A DNA stretch of 64,000 nucleotides from Doryteuthis pealeii (GCA_023376005.1 CM042145.1:94808322-94872321), one strand, 5' to 3'. Shown: positions 1 through 10,526, numbered from the stretch's first letter. The notes: generated from the sequence alone by a model not told the origin. Numbers and translations: made by a program.

Positions 1-610
1 TTTACAAATAGAATGCTCGGAAAACGGTCTTAAAAATGAATTTCTCAGAGTTGGTATTCAAAGTTTTGCCTTCCGTAGAAGGGTGAATTGATTTTAATAA
101 AGGACGGGCACCTTCTTCGAAAGGTCCTTAGATAGTAGTGAAAATATGCCCTCTATTCAAGTTTCCGTTTCAAGCAAATCCCACACAGAGAAGAAAAATT
201 GAAAAAAATTAAAAAAGTAAATAAATAAACGTAAATGTTATTTTTTTTGCAATGAAAATTTTTAAATCGTTTTGTTTTAGCGTCTCAAAGCTTTTGGAAA
301 TTTCCCTGAATGTACTGAAATCCAATGCTTTTTATACGTAATCTAATGCTTTTATCAAGTGCGCGCTATTCTACATTAGTATCATATTTATATTTACATG
401 TTTTGTGTAGTTGTTGTTGGAAGGTTTGACATATCAAATAACAATACAGAGAATAAACTTGTGTTGCGTTACGACCCCTCTTTTAGTAAAGCCAAAGGAG
501 GTGTTTGTTTTCTGTGGTAACCCACATAGGAAGGAATCGAACGCCAAACACTTGCTTTGCTTGTAAAAATCATCTTTTATTTCGCCGGCAAATCATCTAT
601 AAGTAACTGT
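1..610. other. No recognisable feature
   Basis: AT-rich sequence with short A- and T-runs. No open frame, promoter, tRNA-like box pair or known repeat could be recognised on either strand. Confidence 0.5.
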
Positions 611-618
611 CAACACAA

Positions 619-695
<77 letters not shown>
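611..695. repeat. Compound (CA)n(GA)n microsatellite
   Basis: About 25 bases of CA repeats run directly into about 59 bases of uninterrupted GA repeats. Such compound tracts are typical of replication-slippage loci. Confidence 0.95.
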
Positions 696-697
<2 letters not shown>

Positions 698-1199
698 GAG
701 GGAAGCAGCTAATGTGTTGTATCTTAGTGCCCGTAAATATAAACGTGCGATAAATGCGATTCCTCACATCTATTCATAGCATAACCACAAGTGGATTGAC
801 ATGCCGTTAAAATTAATCAACCGATCATTCAATTAGAATATCATACAAAAAGGTTCTCACTCATTTTCATGTGAGTAAATGGATGTGTTAGTTCCCTGGC
901 AAGTTAGGGGTTAACAATGTTGTTATATTTCAGTTCTTAATGTCCCCTGGAGAGATAATTATTGTGGATATTTTGGGTAGTTATTTTCTGGAGGTAAGTA
1001 TCATGGCGAATGTTTCAAGATGTAGTCTGCTTGAAAGTTTAACTGGAGGGAATGAAGTTCGACACGAGAAAATCTAGAATTAATAGTTATTTATTGAGCA
1101 AGGATTAATATAATTTTATTCTCACGTGGTGTCTGTCTGAATGTTTTTTTCTTGAGGTCATGAGAAGAGGTAGCGATGTTAGTGAACGCGGTGAAGGAT
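696..1199. other. No recognisable feature
   Basis: Unique-looking AT-rich sequence. No coding or repeat signature was recognised. Confidence 0.4.
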
Positions 1200-1208
1200 A
1201 ATTTAGGA

Positions 1209-1211
1209 GTA

Positions 1212-1262
<51 letters not shown>

Positions 1263-1272
1263 ATATATATAA
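1209..1272. repeat. (TA)n microsatellite
   Basis: Alternating TA with two TTA interruptions. It generates a spurious poly-Tyr/Ile peptide when translated, which is not a gene. Confidence 0.95.
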
Positions 1273-1432
1273 GAGGGTTATTCTATAAATAAGTGATTTT
1301 TTATTTAAAAAAAGCAAAATAAATTTGTTTTTCAAATTTTTTTCCATAACGAAAAACTGTAAATTTTTGGGAATTGGTTTATAGCAGGTTATTTTAATCT
1401 CGCAAAAAATATTTGTTTTGAGGGTATTCAAA

Positions 1433-1714
1433 ATGGCGGGAAATAAAACAGAGTGCTCTAGGCTTGAACCAAGGTCTGTCATCAAATTGTTGGTGACAGA
1501 GCAGTGAAAACCATGTGAAATATACAGAACAAAATGTGATGTATGCGGAAAATACTTAACAATTGGACAATGCAGAAGTTTACCACAAAGCGCCTGAGTC
1601 GAAATGACATTCAATATAGCGGAAACAAACTGACTTTCCGGTAAAGTAAAAGTTTCGGTGAAGCAGTTAGTAAATAAGGTCATGCTAACAGTCTTTTGGA
1701 ATATTCCCGGAAAA
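1433..1714 (+). pseudogene. Mariner-like transposase remnant
   Basis: From the ATG at 1433 the frame reads MAGNKTECSRLEPRSVIKLL, which fits the N-terminal helix-turn-helix region of mariner-type transposases, followed after one in-frame stop by KPCEIYRTKCDVCGKYL, also characteristic of that region. A second collinear block at 1676-1714 reads KVMLTVFWNIPGK and matches the segment around the second catalytic aspartate of the DDD triad, normally FWD; here it is FWN. The DNA between the blocks is far too short for an intact protein, so an internal deletion is implied. Dead copy; recognition is from family motifs by eye, with no database search. Confidence 0.7.
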
Positions 1715-1789
1715 TGATGCAACTGCAAACAGTGTTTTCTATTATCAACTCATTAGAAAACATTCGCCTCATTTATTGAATGACTCTCG

Positions 1790-1804
1790 TATATATATAT
1801 ATAT
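1790..1804. repeat. Short (TA)n tract
   Basis: (TA)n tract directly abutting the left arm of the fold-back at 1805. Confidence 0.8.
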
Positions 1805-2022
1805 CCAGGCATGTGTTATTAAACAACACGGAGTATTCCTTCTTCATTTTTTGGATTAATATTTTTTTGGCGAAATAATCGAAAGCGCTCGGAATATAAG
1901 TATGGGAAATATCATAAATCAATTGGATCCAGACTCAAAAAAGATCGCCAGAAGACAGGAAAAAATATTAATCAAAAATATGAAGAAGGAATACTCCGTG
2001 TTGTTTAATAACACATGCCTGG
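1805..2022. mobile_element. Fold-back inverted copy of PLE-like 5' fragment
   Basis: Bases 1805-1847 are the exact reverse complement of 1980-2022 (43 of 43). The right arm is the 3' part of an open frame starting at 1902 whose product has QLDPDSKKIARRQEKI and SVLFNNTCLENNLLPKYT, the same motif series as the 13.0/13.3 kb copies. The spacer carries GAAAGCGCT, also shared with those copies just upstream of the frame. The head-to-head layout suggests a snap-back copy. I infer that this is the ORF start of a Penelope-like element; it could be another retroelement. Confidence 0.6.
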
Positions 2023-2052
2023 AGAATAACTTGCTGCCAAAATACACAATAC

Positions 2053-2085
<33 letters not shown>

Positions 2086-2095
2086 TATATATATG
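1902..2095 (+). pseudogene. Retroelement ORF 5' fragment ending in (TA)n
   Basis: The frame starts at ATG 1902 and gives about 46 meaningful residues ending LLPKYT, where it runs into (TA)n (2050-2095) and then nonsense Ile/Tyr. The same end point, a lysine-tyrosine-threonine motif followed by TA repeats, occurs at about 13,490. The homologous segment is basic and helix-prone. I infer an N-terminal piece of a PLE polyprotein, truncated at the microsatellite; no catalytic domain is present. Confidence 0.5.
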
Positions 2096-2289
2096 GTTAT
2101 TGACACCTCTTTACAGAAGACCATTTCTACAAAGTTCGGTTGGGAACAAAAAAAAAGGGTTTATCAAGGGTTAATGCTACATTGGGATGCTACATTGGGA
2201 TGTTAATAACTTTACTTAGGATTGTCAAATTTCAGTAAATTTAATATAGTTTTGTATCATTCTATTCCTCAATTTCATTTTACTTTGAA

Positions 2290-2692
2290 AACATATTCTA
2301 AGTAATAATTTATTCAAATTATTATCTGCGTTATTCGAACTATTGTCCTCATCTTCATTGTTATCTGTACAACGTTTCGGCCAATATGCCCTCCGGCATT
2401 CTTCAGATATTTCTTGTCGAACCCGGGAACCTTCTCGGACTCGGAGACCTTCTTTTCTGTCTCAGGAACTTTCTTGTCGTAATCGTGAGCCATTACGGAA
2501 CTTTGAACCCAACCCTTTATTCAGTCCATGGGGATATCATCTTCTCATTCCGCTAACCATAGCTGGGGTAGAGGTGTTAAGCTGTGTTAATTATTATTCT
2601 ATGTTACTGCTGCCCTTGATCAGAATTGAACCTGCAATATGTCACTTAGAACTGTCTTAACCTAACTCCTTTATCCACTAGGCCATGTGTTC
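2290..2692 (-). mobile_element. tRNA-headed SINE with hairpin module (family E)
   Basis: Read on the minus strand from 2692, a tRNA-like head shows an A-box-like TGGCCTAGTGGATA and a B-box-like GGTTCAATTC about 50 bases apart. Then follow a body with AATAAAGGG, direct short repeats of the type AAGGTTCCCGGGTTCGA, and a hairpin CTGAAGA...GGCCGAAACG. A longer copy with the same order is at 39,070-39,940 and in its mirror. The two copies differ by a large internal segment. Non-coding Pol III element; the mobilising partner is unknown. Confidence 0.65.
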
Positions 2693-3180
2693 AATTGTTT
2701 GTTTAGTAACGTTTGTTATGTTAGTAACCTTTGTTTAGTAGTAACCTTGTTTAGTAATTTGTTATGTTAGTAACCTTTGTTTAGTAACCTTGTTTATGTT
2801 AGTAAATTTGTAGTAATGTTTGTTATGTTAGTAACCTTTGTTTAGTGACCTTTGTTAGGTTAGTAACCTTTGTTTAGTAATGTTTGTTATGTTAGTAACC
2901 TTTTAGTGACTTTGTTATGTTAGTAACCTTTGTTTAGTAATTTGTTATGTTAGTACCTTTGTTTTAGTAACCTTTGTTATGTTAGTAACCTTTGTTTAGT
3001 AATGTTTGTTATGTTAGTAACCTTTGTTTAGTGACATTTGTTAAGTTAGTAACCTTTGTTTAGTAATGTTTGTTATGTTAGTAACCTTGTTTAGTTAGTA
3101 ACCTTTGTTTAGTTGTTTGGTTAGTAACCTTTGTTAGTAACAGTAACTTTGTTTAGTTTGGTTAGTAAGTACGTTGGTTA
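2693..3180. repeat. About 27-bp tandem repeat (satellite-like)
   Basis: Roughly 18 imperfect copies of a unit of the form GTTATGTTAGTAACC plus TTTGTTTAGTAAT. Copies vary by small deletions (9-27 bp). Each unit contains GTTA and TAAC in inverted orientation, so single strands could form small hairpins. Confidence 0.9.
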
Positions 3181-3284
3181 GGTTTACAACAACATAATTT
3201 TAAGAGCAGCTATCTTTTTTATGATCATTTTCGAAAGTATATGTGCTGCCTACATTCTGACTTTGTAACGCATTGTGTTTTCTA

Positions 3285-3735
3285 TTTTATTGGTTAGATT
3301 GTTGGTTTGATTTTATGGCATGTCAACCTCTGTTGGGTTATATCATGTCGAAGACATTTTTATTCATTCTAATTGGGTACTCATTTTTAAACATATTTTT
3401 AGAATATATTATTGATCTATCTAACCCATAACACAATATATTACCCTAGCAGGTACTACCACTACGGGTCAGAGAGTACCCGGGAGTAATGGTGATGAAA
3501 AGATACTTCACACTCCCTAAAGCTCCAGAATCGAAACTTCACCACTAGATGCAGTGTAACGTCATATCCAGAACACTAAGACCCTTGGCCACCGCCTTTA
3601 AGCACACATATGATTGAAAGGTGTGGGGCTTTACCATAAAGGTCGGAACAATCAGACCGGTGCTAGGTCTTGACATGACCAGCCGATTGATTGCAGTAGC
3701 CTCTCCGACTGCCCGTCTAACCTAAATAAGGGCTA
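3285..3735 (+). repeat. Unclassified repeat family C ('GGCATGTCAACC')
   Basis: Begins near TTTTATGGCATGTCAACC and ends in a 'GACATGACCAGCCGATTGAT...CCCGTCTA' block. Copies with the same order occur at 25.7, 26.9 (minus), 11.5 (minus), 30.4 and 48.4 kb. There is no coding content. This could be a SINE body or non-autonomous element; class unknown. Confidence 0.7.
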
Positions 3736-3754
3736 AAGTAGTGTGTTGTATGTC

Positions 3755-3993
3755 ATAGATTACTTGGCCTATTGTTGGTATCAGCCGGACATCCAGGGAA
3801 TCTATCCCCTTTTTGCGGAGAGATTGTTTTTACTGCGGTGGAGCGCCACATCTACGGTCAGCTCCCCACTTTACTGCACAGATCAGATTACGCAATATGT
3901 GATAGTCATGCACTGAGTTGGCGGGGTCCAGTATCGAACCAGGAATCTTGCCATTTCCAAGATGGTGCTCTACCGACTGAGATATACCCGTAT
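3755..3993 (-). mobile_element. tRNA-derived SINE (family A)
   Basis: On the minus strand the head reads as a tRNA-like A box (TATCTCAGTCGGTAGAGC) and a B box around GGTTCGATAC, followed by the family body with GTGGCGCTCCACC-like and 'GATACCGAC' segments. The orientation is opposite to the 30-31 kb copies. Internal changes are frequent, so this is an old copy. Confidence 0.75.
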
Positions 3994-4475
3994 GCATAGA
4001 AACAATCGGCGTATTCTACTGCCCCAGCTGACAGGGCAGGGTATTTTGTTGATGCAGTTTGAACAGTGGATTGAACTTCTATTCAATATCACCGGTCATG
4101 AACTTGCTAGTGTTATGTGTGCAACAACATCCTTATCACCCCAAAAGAATATGGAATCAATAAATGCTATAAGGATAAACAGAGATACAAGTCACTTTGT
4201 GGGTGGGGACAGATGTCCGTAGTTTCAAAGGGTACTTGCCTTAGTGAACTCAGATTACCTGGGGGAAAAAGGACGCATAGTTTTGAAGACTTCCCAACTG
4301 TACATCGGATAGTGATTCAATTAAACATACGTAGATAGACATAAATACCTTTTGATACATACATAATTTACAAATAAATGATATATGTTTATTTATGTAT
4401 TGTTTTCGTCAGCGCATGCCTATAGGCTTATTTTGTTGGTTAGAACTTCACACGTAGTTAATAAATAAAATGTCA
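3994..4475. other. Unclassified sequence
   Basis: No gene recognised. The first 40 bases resemble the end of the adjoining SINE ('GCCCCAGCTGACAGGGC' resembles the family C end at 26.29 kb). The rest is unremarkable. Confidence 0.3.
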
Positions 4476-4666
4476 TTTTTTGTAATATGCCATCTCTCTC
4501 ATTTTCTCTCTCTTCCTCTCTCTCTTTCTCTTTCTAATCAATCTATCCATTCATCCATCTATTCATATCTCTTATTGTTTCATATCTACCTGGTCTATTC
4601 ATATCTATCTATCTATTTATCTATCTTGTGGTATCCTATCTATCATACATACCCTGATCAATTTAA

Positions 4667-4699
<33 letters not shown>

Positions 4700-4972
4700 G
4701 TGGTATCTATCTTATTCTATTCTTACCTACCCTGGTCTATTCATATCTATTATCTATCTATCTTTTATCTGTGGTATCTTCTTATTATATTCATACCTAC
4801 TCTGGTCTATTCATATCTATCTATCTATCTATCTATCTATCTTGTGGTATCTATCTTATACTATTCATATCTGTCCTGGTCTATTAATATCTATCTATCT
4901 TATTCTATTCACATTTATCTCATTCTATTCATATCTACATATCTATATATCTACATATCACTCTGTTGGTCT
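4476..4972. repeat. (ATCT)n higher-order tandem array
   Basis: CT-rich start, then ATCT tetranucleotide runs interrupted at regular distance by 'CCTGGTCTATTCAT'-type spacers, giving a higher-order unit of roughly 60-90 bp. The peptides it encodes are low-complexity artefacts. Confidence 0.9.
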
Positions 4973-5319
4973 AGCTTAGACTTGGCCAATAACATCCCTT
5001 GCAGAGGAATAACAATCTCTATGACACCTCTGATGAAATTCCAGTTTTTAAATTTTGTGAAGTGCTGTCTCCTCTTCACTGGCATTACCCCAAGGTCTAC
5101 TTTGACCAAGAAAGGTAGTACCTGTTAGGGTCCCATCTATAGGTCAAATAGGCCTTTTTAGAAAATGAAAGGTTTACTCATTTAAAATGATTTTAATTAT
5201 ACGTTTTGTATTTTTTGTATTTATGGAGACCATAATTGTAAAGAGTTGGCATGTAGATAGTGAAATCTTATAATTACTTGAAGAAACCTCAGAGACTGAC
5301 TCCAGCGTTTATCAGTGTT

Positions 5320-6015
5320 TCCTTCTTTTAAAGCAATCAAGCAATAAATAAACCAACCAACCACGGAACCAACAGAATAATTGACCAACCAACCATAAAA
5401 TCAACCAAGCAAAACCGGGACCATTAAACCAACCAAGCAACCTACCTGAAAGCTAACCAATCAACCATCACACCAACCACCCATTCAACTAAAAAACAAC
5501 CAACCAACCAACCAACCAACCAACCAATCAACTAACCAATCTACCATAAGCTAATCAACAGCCATTAAACCAAGCAATCAAGTAACCGACCAACCAATCA
5601 ACCAACCAAACAAACAAAAAAAAAATTAACCAATCAAACTCAAATCAACCAACCAACCAAACCTACCAACGTTAACCAATCAACCATCAAAACCAAACAA
5701 CTATGTAACAAACCAATCACCAACCAACTAAACCAACCAACCATCAACCAATAAAATAATCAACCAACAACCAACCAACTAACCAACCTACCAAATAGTT
5801 AATCACCAACGACTGAACCAACCAACCAGCCAACCAACCAACCAACCAACCAATCCACCTAAAAGCTAATCAATCAACCATCAAACCAACCACCCATCCA
5901 ACTATAAACCAACCAACCAACCAACCATCCAATCAACCAACTAACCAACCTACCAAAAAGCTAACCAAAAAAACAAAAACAAAACCAACCAACCAACCAA
6001 CCAACCAGCAAATCA
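5320..6015. repeat. Degenerate (CCAA)n array
   Basis: Nearly 700 bases built from CCAA and CAAC tetranucleotides with scattered ATCAACC, AAAGCTAACC and similar interruptions. The purity of the tetranucleotide is highest at 5500-5530, 5815-5855 and 5985-6005. Confidence 0.9.
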
Positions 6016-6145
6016 GCTGTGGGTATATTTAGAAAATAATATTCCATTACAACAAAAATGTGTAAATAACTGCAGTACACACAAACATTCAAATCAACAA
6101 TGTAAGAATTTAATTTTGAGTATAAAAACACGAGTAAGTACATAA

Positions 6146-6201
6146 TACAAGGTGTGTCAAAAATGTATCGAGATCTTTTGTACTGTTTGACACACCTTGT
6201 A
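6146..6201. mobile_element. TA-flanked mini inverted repeat, mariner-like ends
   Basis: TA, then CAAGGTGTGTCAAA, a spacer of about 25 bases, then its inverse TTTGACACACCTTG and TA. Two terminal inverted repeats nearly back to back between TA dinucleotides is what a TA-targeting Tc1/mariner element would leave if its interior were lost. Confidence 0.6.
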
Positions 6202-6262
6202 TTCTGAAAAAAATAACGTTCCATTCGTTTTTCATTTTTATCCTGGTAAATCCAACTTTAAA

Positions 6263-6290
6263 CAAGGTACTTTTTTTGACACACCTTGTA
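6263..6290. mobile_element. Third, shortened copy of the same inverted repeat
   Basis: CAAGGTAC then TTTTTGACACACCTTG ending in TA: the same ends as at 6146-6201 with almost no spacer. Confidence 0.5.
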
Positions 6291-6332
6291 TTCTGAAAAA
6301 AAAAGAATGGGACGTTATTTTATTTTACAGAA

Positions 6333-6387
6333 TACAAGGTGTGTCAAAAAGTACAACAAATCTCGATACTTTTTGACACCCCTTGTA
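6333..6387. mobile_element. TA-flanked mini inverted repeat, mariner-like ends
   Basis: A second 55-base element with the same CAAGGTGTGTCAAAAA end and inverse end TTTTTGACACCCCTTG between TA dinucleotides. The flanks of this copy and of 6146-6201 are also inverted relative to each other (GAAAAAAATAACGTTCC versus GGGACGTTATTTTATTTTAC). Confidence 0.6.
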
Positions 6388-6734
6388 TGCTGCAAAAGAA
6401 CATTATATCAATTATGAAAACAGAGTTATTCACAATCTAAATTTTGTATTTTCTAATTTGATTTTTCAATTACATGAATTTTTTTCAAAATGAAAAACTA
6501 CATTCTTTTTATTTATTTCACTATAGTTATTCTTTTTATGTTAAAATATATTTTTGATACTTATCAAAAATTATAACAATTTTTAAAAATATAAATATAA
6601 AACGATTTAGAATGTGATTTCACACGCCTCTTCCATCAGTGCTGCAGGCCTTGGTTCTCATTTATAAAAAAATTCAAGAGCCGATATGACGTCAGTGTAT
6701 GAACTTTTCAACTTTGAACTTTTGGGTCAACCCT

Positions 6735-6739
6735 CGTCT

Positions 6740-6774
<35 letters not shown>

Positions 6775-6945
6775 CTCAATCTTCACTTCTTTCTTTCTTA
6801 TTTTCTTTCTTTTACTCCTCGTTTTCTTTCTTCACTTTCTTTCCTTCTTCCTTTCTTGAACTCTTCGTTTTCTTTCTTCACTTTCGTTTTTTCTTTCTTT
6901 CTTTTACTCTTCGTTTTCTTTCTTTTTTTCACGCTTCACTTCCTT
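6735..6945. repeat. (TTTC)n pyrimidine tract
   Basis: CTTT/TTTC repeats with CTTCACT and CTCTTCG interruptions. Low-complexity open frames here are not genes. Confidence 0.9.
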
Positions 6946-7391
6946 ACTGTCTTTTTTCCTTATGTCCTTTTTTCTGTATTCTTTTAGCGATTAGCCTTTT
7001 TATTTCACACGTAAATTATATGCTGTAAAACTAACAATATATTGATTATTAAAATATAGTTATTTACAATTTAATATTTTATGCATTTTAATTGAAAACG
7101 TTAAAAAAATTACATAAAATTTAAAATTAAAAACTACAGTCTTATCATTTGTTATTTCACGTACGTTATTGTTTATTTTATGCAAATTACTTATCAAAAA
7201 TATTCTAATTTCTAAAATAATAAATATAGAGCCATTTGACATGTTAGATTAATTTTGATGAAATAACATTTGAAATCAATATCATGTTTTGTTTATTTTC
7301 GCTGAAATGTCTGTCGGTAAAATGTCCATTCGGTTGGTTCGATGAAATATGAATATTCGTGGGTTATTTAATGCCGTAAAATTATTGTAGA
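6946..7391. other. AT-rich sequence without recognised feature
   Basis: Very AT-rich. No coding similarity recognised. Confidence 0.4.
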
Positions 7392-7462
7392 ACAGGGATC
7401 ACCAAACTTTTTTCACGGTGGGCCGGATAACTAAAAAAATAACGAGCGTGGGCCATATTATT
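7392..7462. mobile_element. Possible hAT-type element terminus
   Basis: CAGGGATCACCAAACTTTTT followed by GGTGGGCCGGA resembles the common end of hAT-type DNA transposons and their MITEs (CAGGGGT...CAAACTTTTT...GGGCCGGA). The opposite end and the 8-bp duplication were not found, so this is a partial copy. The following sequence to about 7,780 may be its interior, with no transposase frame. Confidence 0.5.
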
Positions 7463-7936
7463 GTGTTCAATACTTGCTTGCCAGAACGAAAGCTCTGAGA
7501 AAAAGATGTAAAACAATATTTATCTTTCCATGTTATATTCATGGATGAGTGGCTTAAGATGCACAAAAACAAATTTAACCAACAGATTTATATTCAAAAC
7601 ATTATGAAAGAACGCAACATTAGCAGAAATGGGGATTATGATTGACATTTTAGATGACCCCAACTGACCTCTCATACAGGCACGTGAGAATAAGTTAGTT
7701 TAGTTTAGCAGTTGTTACTCGGCTTTCAAGGAGCGTAGACGTATTGTCAGCTTCGGGGTCCATCTCTCCCTGTAGCGGAATCATGAGCTATGAAATAAAA
7801 CTTGATCAAGTAAGTTGTTGTGTTTGTTTATAAAAATGTTAAAAGCAATGACGAGTCCAACCCAGCCCTGTTAGAAGAATCCACGAACAAGAAAGAAAAT
7901 TAAGTCAGTCGAAAGTCACTAGATCGGCCCAGACAA
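7463..7936. other. Unclassified sequence
   Basis: No gene recognised. Possibly the interior of the partial hAT-like element, without evidence. Confidence 0.25.
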
Positions 7937-8027
7937 GATGGTGGCCAGTCAAGTTAGAACCACTAGAAGAACAACCAGAAGCATCAGTGTACCAAGTAGG
8001 ACCTATCATATCCTATATCTAATCCAT

Positions 8028-8112
8028 CTCTCTGTCTCTCTGTCTCTCACTGTCTCTCTGTCTCTCACTGTCTCTCTGTCTCTGTCTCTGTCTCTCTGTC
8101 TGTCTCTCTATT
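8028..8112. repeat. (TCTCTG)n/(TCTC)n tract
   Basis: CT-rich tandem repeats with regular CACTG interruptions, immediately before the PLE fragment. Confidence 0.9.
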
Positions 8113-8522
8113 ATATACGAGATGACTCTGCACCGATTATATACACAGGAGTAAAGGGGGTATATAACACATCCAAAACAATATATTATTTAAGTGACGA
8201 TATTAACAAGCCTCATATAAAGTCCGGAGCCAGGGTGTATAATATTCGCTACTGGGAATGCACTAATATACATATTTATGAAACATCGCGAAACGTAAAG
8301 AAACTAATATATGAACACAGGAGAGACTTCAAATTAGGTAATTCCAACAACTCCATGGTTTTATATAATACATTAACAAATTATAATTTTGATCTCGAAA
8401 TCCCATTCATGTTGACCTTCATTCATGGTGGCAGCAGGTGCAAAATAATTGAATCCAGCGTCATCTCAAAACATAACACCATCAAAGAAAAACCCGGTTT
8501 TTCAAAAAATCTCCCTTCTTAG
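8113..8522 (+). pseudogene. Penelope-like element GIY-YIG endonuclease fragment
   Basis: The open frame ends at the stop at 8,520. It contains SGARVYNIRYWECTNIHIYE, then TSRNVKKLIYEHRRDF, LYNTLTNYNFD and IIESSVISKHNTIK. This order (cysteine/strand segment, 'YIGETSR' segment, a basic 'YEHRRDF' helix, IIES with the conserved glutamate) is that of the GIY-YIG endonuclease domain at the C-terminus of Penelope-like polyproteins. The usual YIG is IHIYE here, so the active site is damaged. The reverse transcriptase part is absent; upstream is microsatellite. 5'-truncated remnant. Confidence 0.7.
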
Positions 8523-8885
8523 CGAATCTAATGTTGAAAGATTATAATAACACTTATTAGAATTATTCAATATCGTAAACATGGGACTCGGTTTTATGCT
8601 CTTTACATGAATATGCCGTCGGAATTTTCTCTAATGTAATATATCAACTTGCATCTGTATAATACTGTTATGATATTGCCACGTTAGACTCCATCTTATA
8701 AACACATATACATTAATTATATTTGTTAGACATTTGTGGTAGATGTTCAAATATTTAGATATTTAAATGAGTTTTTTTATTGATTATATTCAAAATATTT
8801 CAACAAATTTATTAATTATATTTACTGGATATTTAAAGTAAATGATTAAATATTTAAATATTGGAATAATTATTTCTCTGATTTT
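8523..8885. other. AT-rich sequence following the PLE fragment
   Basis: May include the 3' untranslated region of the PLE; nothing specific recognised. Short ATTTAAATA-type repeats at 8,745-8,870. Confidence 0.3.
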
Positions 8886-8958
8886 TTTAGATGAGGCTTG
8901 ATATGCCCTCCAGCCTTCTTCAGGTATTCCTTGTTGGACTCGGGAACCTTCCATTCAT
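8886..8958 (-). mobile_element. Fragment of SINE family E
   Basis: On the minus strand it repeats the CTGAAGAAGGCTGGAGGGCAT hairpin and the adjacent 'AAGGTTCCCGAGTCC' module of the 2.3 kb element. A (ATCT)n run of about 40 bases follows it. Confidence 0.6.
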
Positions 8959-9103
8959 GTCTATCTAACTATCTATTTATCTATCTCTGTTTTGCAAGGT
9001 CTATTCGTCTCTCTTTCAAAGGTAACGTGAATGTGAATTCTTTCTTATATAGACCCCTCTCACTTGTGCCCGTGTGACCAAAGTATCAGGAAGGGTACAA
9101 CTG

Positions 9104-9385
9104 CTACAAGCATTCAGTTGGAAAGACTAAATTAGATTGTGACTTTATAGTATTCAAATACCCGGTAGGAGAAAAAACTGAAACCATACGATGCGCACTT
9201 ACTCCAAAACGTGCACTCGCACGTATATATATATCATCATCATCATCATGTCGCGCAATTATCCATGATAATCTCTCGCCAACATTCCCTATCATTAATT
9301 TTCCCAGGGAGGTCCTCTGCGCAGCATCCAGCATCTTTGCACAGCTGGTCAATGTAGGTCGTTGATGGGCGGTCCACACTAGCAT
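9104..9385 (-). pseudogene. RTE/LINE 3' end with (GAT)n tail
   Basis: Minus-strand reading gives IDQLCKDAGCCAEDLPGKI then NDRECW and a terminal CAT followed by a stop and GATGATGAT. The same C-terminal motif series is at 23.7 kb. The element's tail is the (ATC)n seen at 9,232-9,250. Frame shifts are present and only the last 70 or so residues remain. Confidence 0.6.
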
Positions 9386-9411
9386 TTCATCTGTCTATGG
9401 AATCAAATGCC

Positions 9412-9415
<4 letters not shown>

Positions 9416-9458
<43 letters not shown>

Positions 9459-9467
9459 TGTGTGTGT

Positions 9468-9502
<35 letters not shown>

Positions 9503-9512
9503 TTGTGTGTCC
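9416..9512. repeat. Compound (TA)n(GT)n microsatellite
   Basis: About 40 bases of TA followed by about 55 of GT with few interruptions. Confidence 0.95.
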
Positions 9513-9685
9513 GAGGATTTCAATAGTCTCCATATTCTAGCTGTAACCGTGGAAATTCTACGAAATCCTAATTGCTGAGACAAAGCTTTAAAATATCATT
9601 CTCATTGAGTATTTCTGTTTCTGATTTAAAATTTAGAGACTTGATTACAATGTATTTCCCTAATCGTCGCCCATTTCTACAAATA

Positions 9686-9691
9686 ATAAAT

Positions 9692-9725
<34 letters not shown>

Positions 9726-9900
9726 AGTCGCGTCGGCAGCACAGATTTCCATGAAAATCTCGAGCCAAACGTCCCTATCGGCCATCGCTCAGGAGGGTCC
9801 TCTGTTAAGCATCAGGAAACCACAGAGAGCTGATCAATGTAGGTTCTTGCTGGACGACCTACACTGGCCTGTCCATGTGCAAGTTTCCACTGGAAATGTT
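9686..9900 (-). pseudogene. RTE/LINE 3' end with (GAT)n tail
   Basis: (ATC)n at 9,690-9,725 is the reverse complement of a GAT tail. Adjacent sequence on the minus strand matches the last 60 or so codons of the 23.4 kb element (TYIDQL, EDPPER, the serine-alanine-threonine end region) with indels. Confidence 0.6.
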
Positions 9901-9913
9901 AGCTTATGTTTTC

Positions 9914-9916
<3 letters not shown>

Positions 9917-9982
<66 letters not shown>

Positions 9983-10025
9983 AGTGTGTGTGTGCGTGTG
10001 TGTGTGTTCGTGTGTTTGTGTGTAT
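9917..10025. repeat. Compound (TA)n(GT)n microsatellite
   Basis: TA about 48 bases followed by GT about 60 bases with GAGT and GCGT interruptions. Confidence 0.95.
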
Positions 10026-10144
10026 GTGTGCGCGCCTGCACGTATACGTTCGTGCCTGCATGTATAGGCTTATGTATGGGAGGGGGTGTATTCGTTGGGT
10101 TTCAGTATTGGAAGCTTTACCCGCAACACAAACAAACCGAAAAC

Positions 10145-10196
10145 ATATATATATATATATATATATAATATATTATATATATATATATATATATAC
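10145..10196. repeat. (TA)n microsatellite
   Basis: TA repeats with ATAATATATTATAT interruptions, a small palindrome within the tract. Confidence 0.9.
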
Positions 10197-10204
10197 TTTG
10201 ATCC

Positions 10205-10422
10205 TTACTTGAAAGGACAATGCAATACGGATTAAACCCTTAAAGAGGCTATTTGCATTTCACATAGCGTTAATACACTTGGGAAACGCATGAATGCAAA
10301 TATTCTCCCCCATCTATGGATAAATAGTAGGGTGGACTGGGCACTTTAAACTTGGCTAGGCAACTAGTCAAGGAGAGAGAAACCTCTGAATTCAAACTTG
10401 TTAAACTCTGCTTAATCAATTG
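10205..10422 (+). mobile_element. SINE family B fragment (5'-truncated)
   Basis: Contains the family body 'GCATTTCACATAGCG...', '...CCATCTATGGATAAATAGTAGGG' and the end 'AACCTCTGAATTCAAACTTGTTAAACTCTGCTT', shared with copies at 15.8 (minus), 32.6, 35.5 (minus) and 41.3 kb (minus). The tRNA-like head is missing. Confidence 0.7.
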
Positions 10423-10434
10423 ATATATATATAT

Positions 10435-10482
<48 letters not shown>

Positions 10483-10483
10483 C

Positions 10484-10525
<42 letters not shown>
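10423..10525. repeat. Compound (TA)n(GA)n(CAGA)n microsatellite
   Basis: TA with one interruption, then GAGA, then four CAGA units. Confidence 0.95.

Positions 10526-10526
<1 letters not shown>

Noticed and set aside
5320..6015. CRISPR-like regularly spaced array
   Set aside because: Units are tetranucleotide slippage products with no constant repeat-spacer lengths; eukaryotic context.
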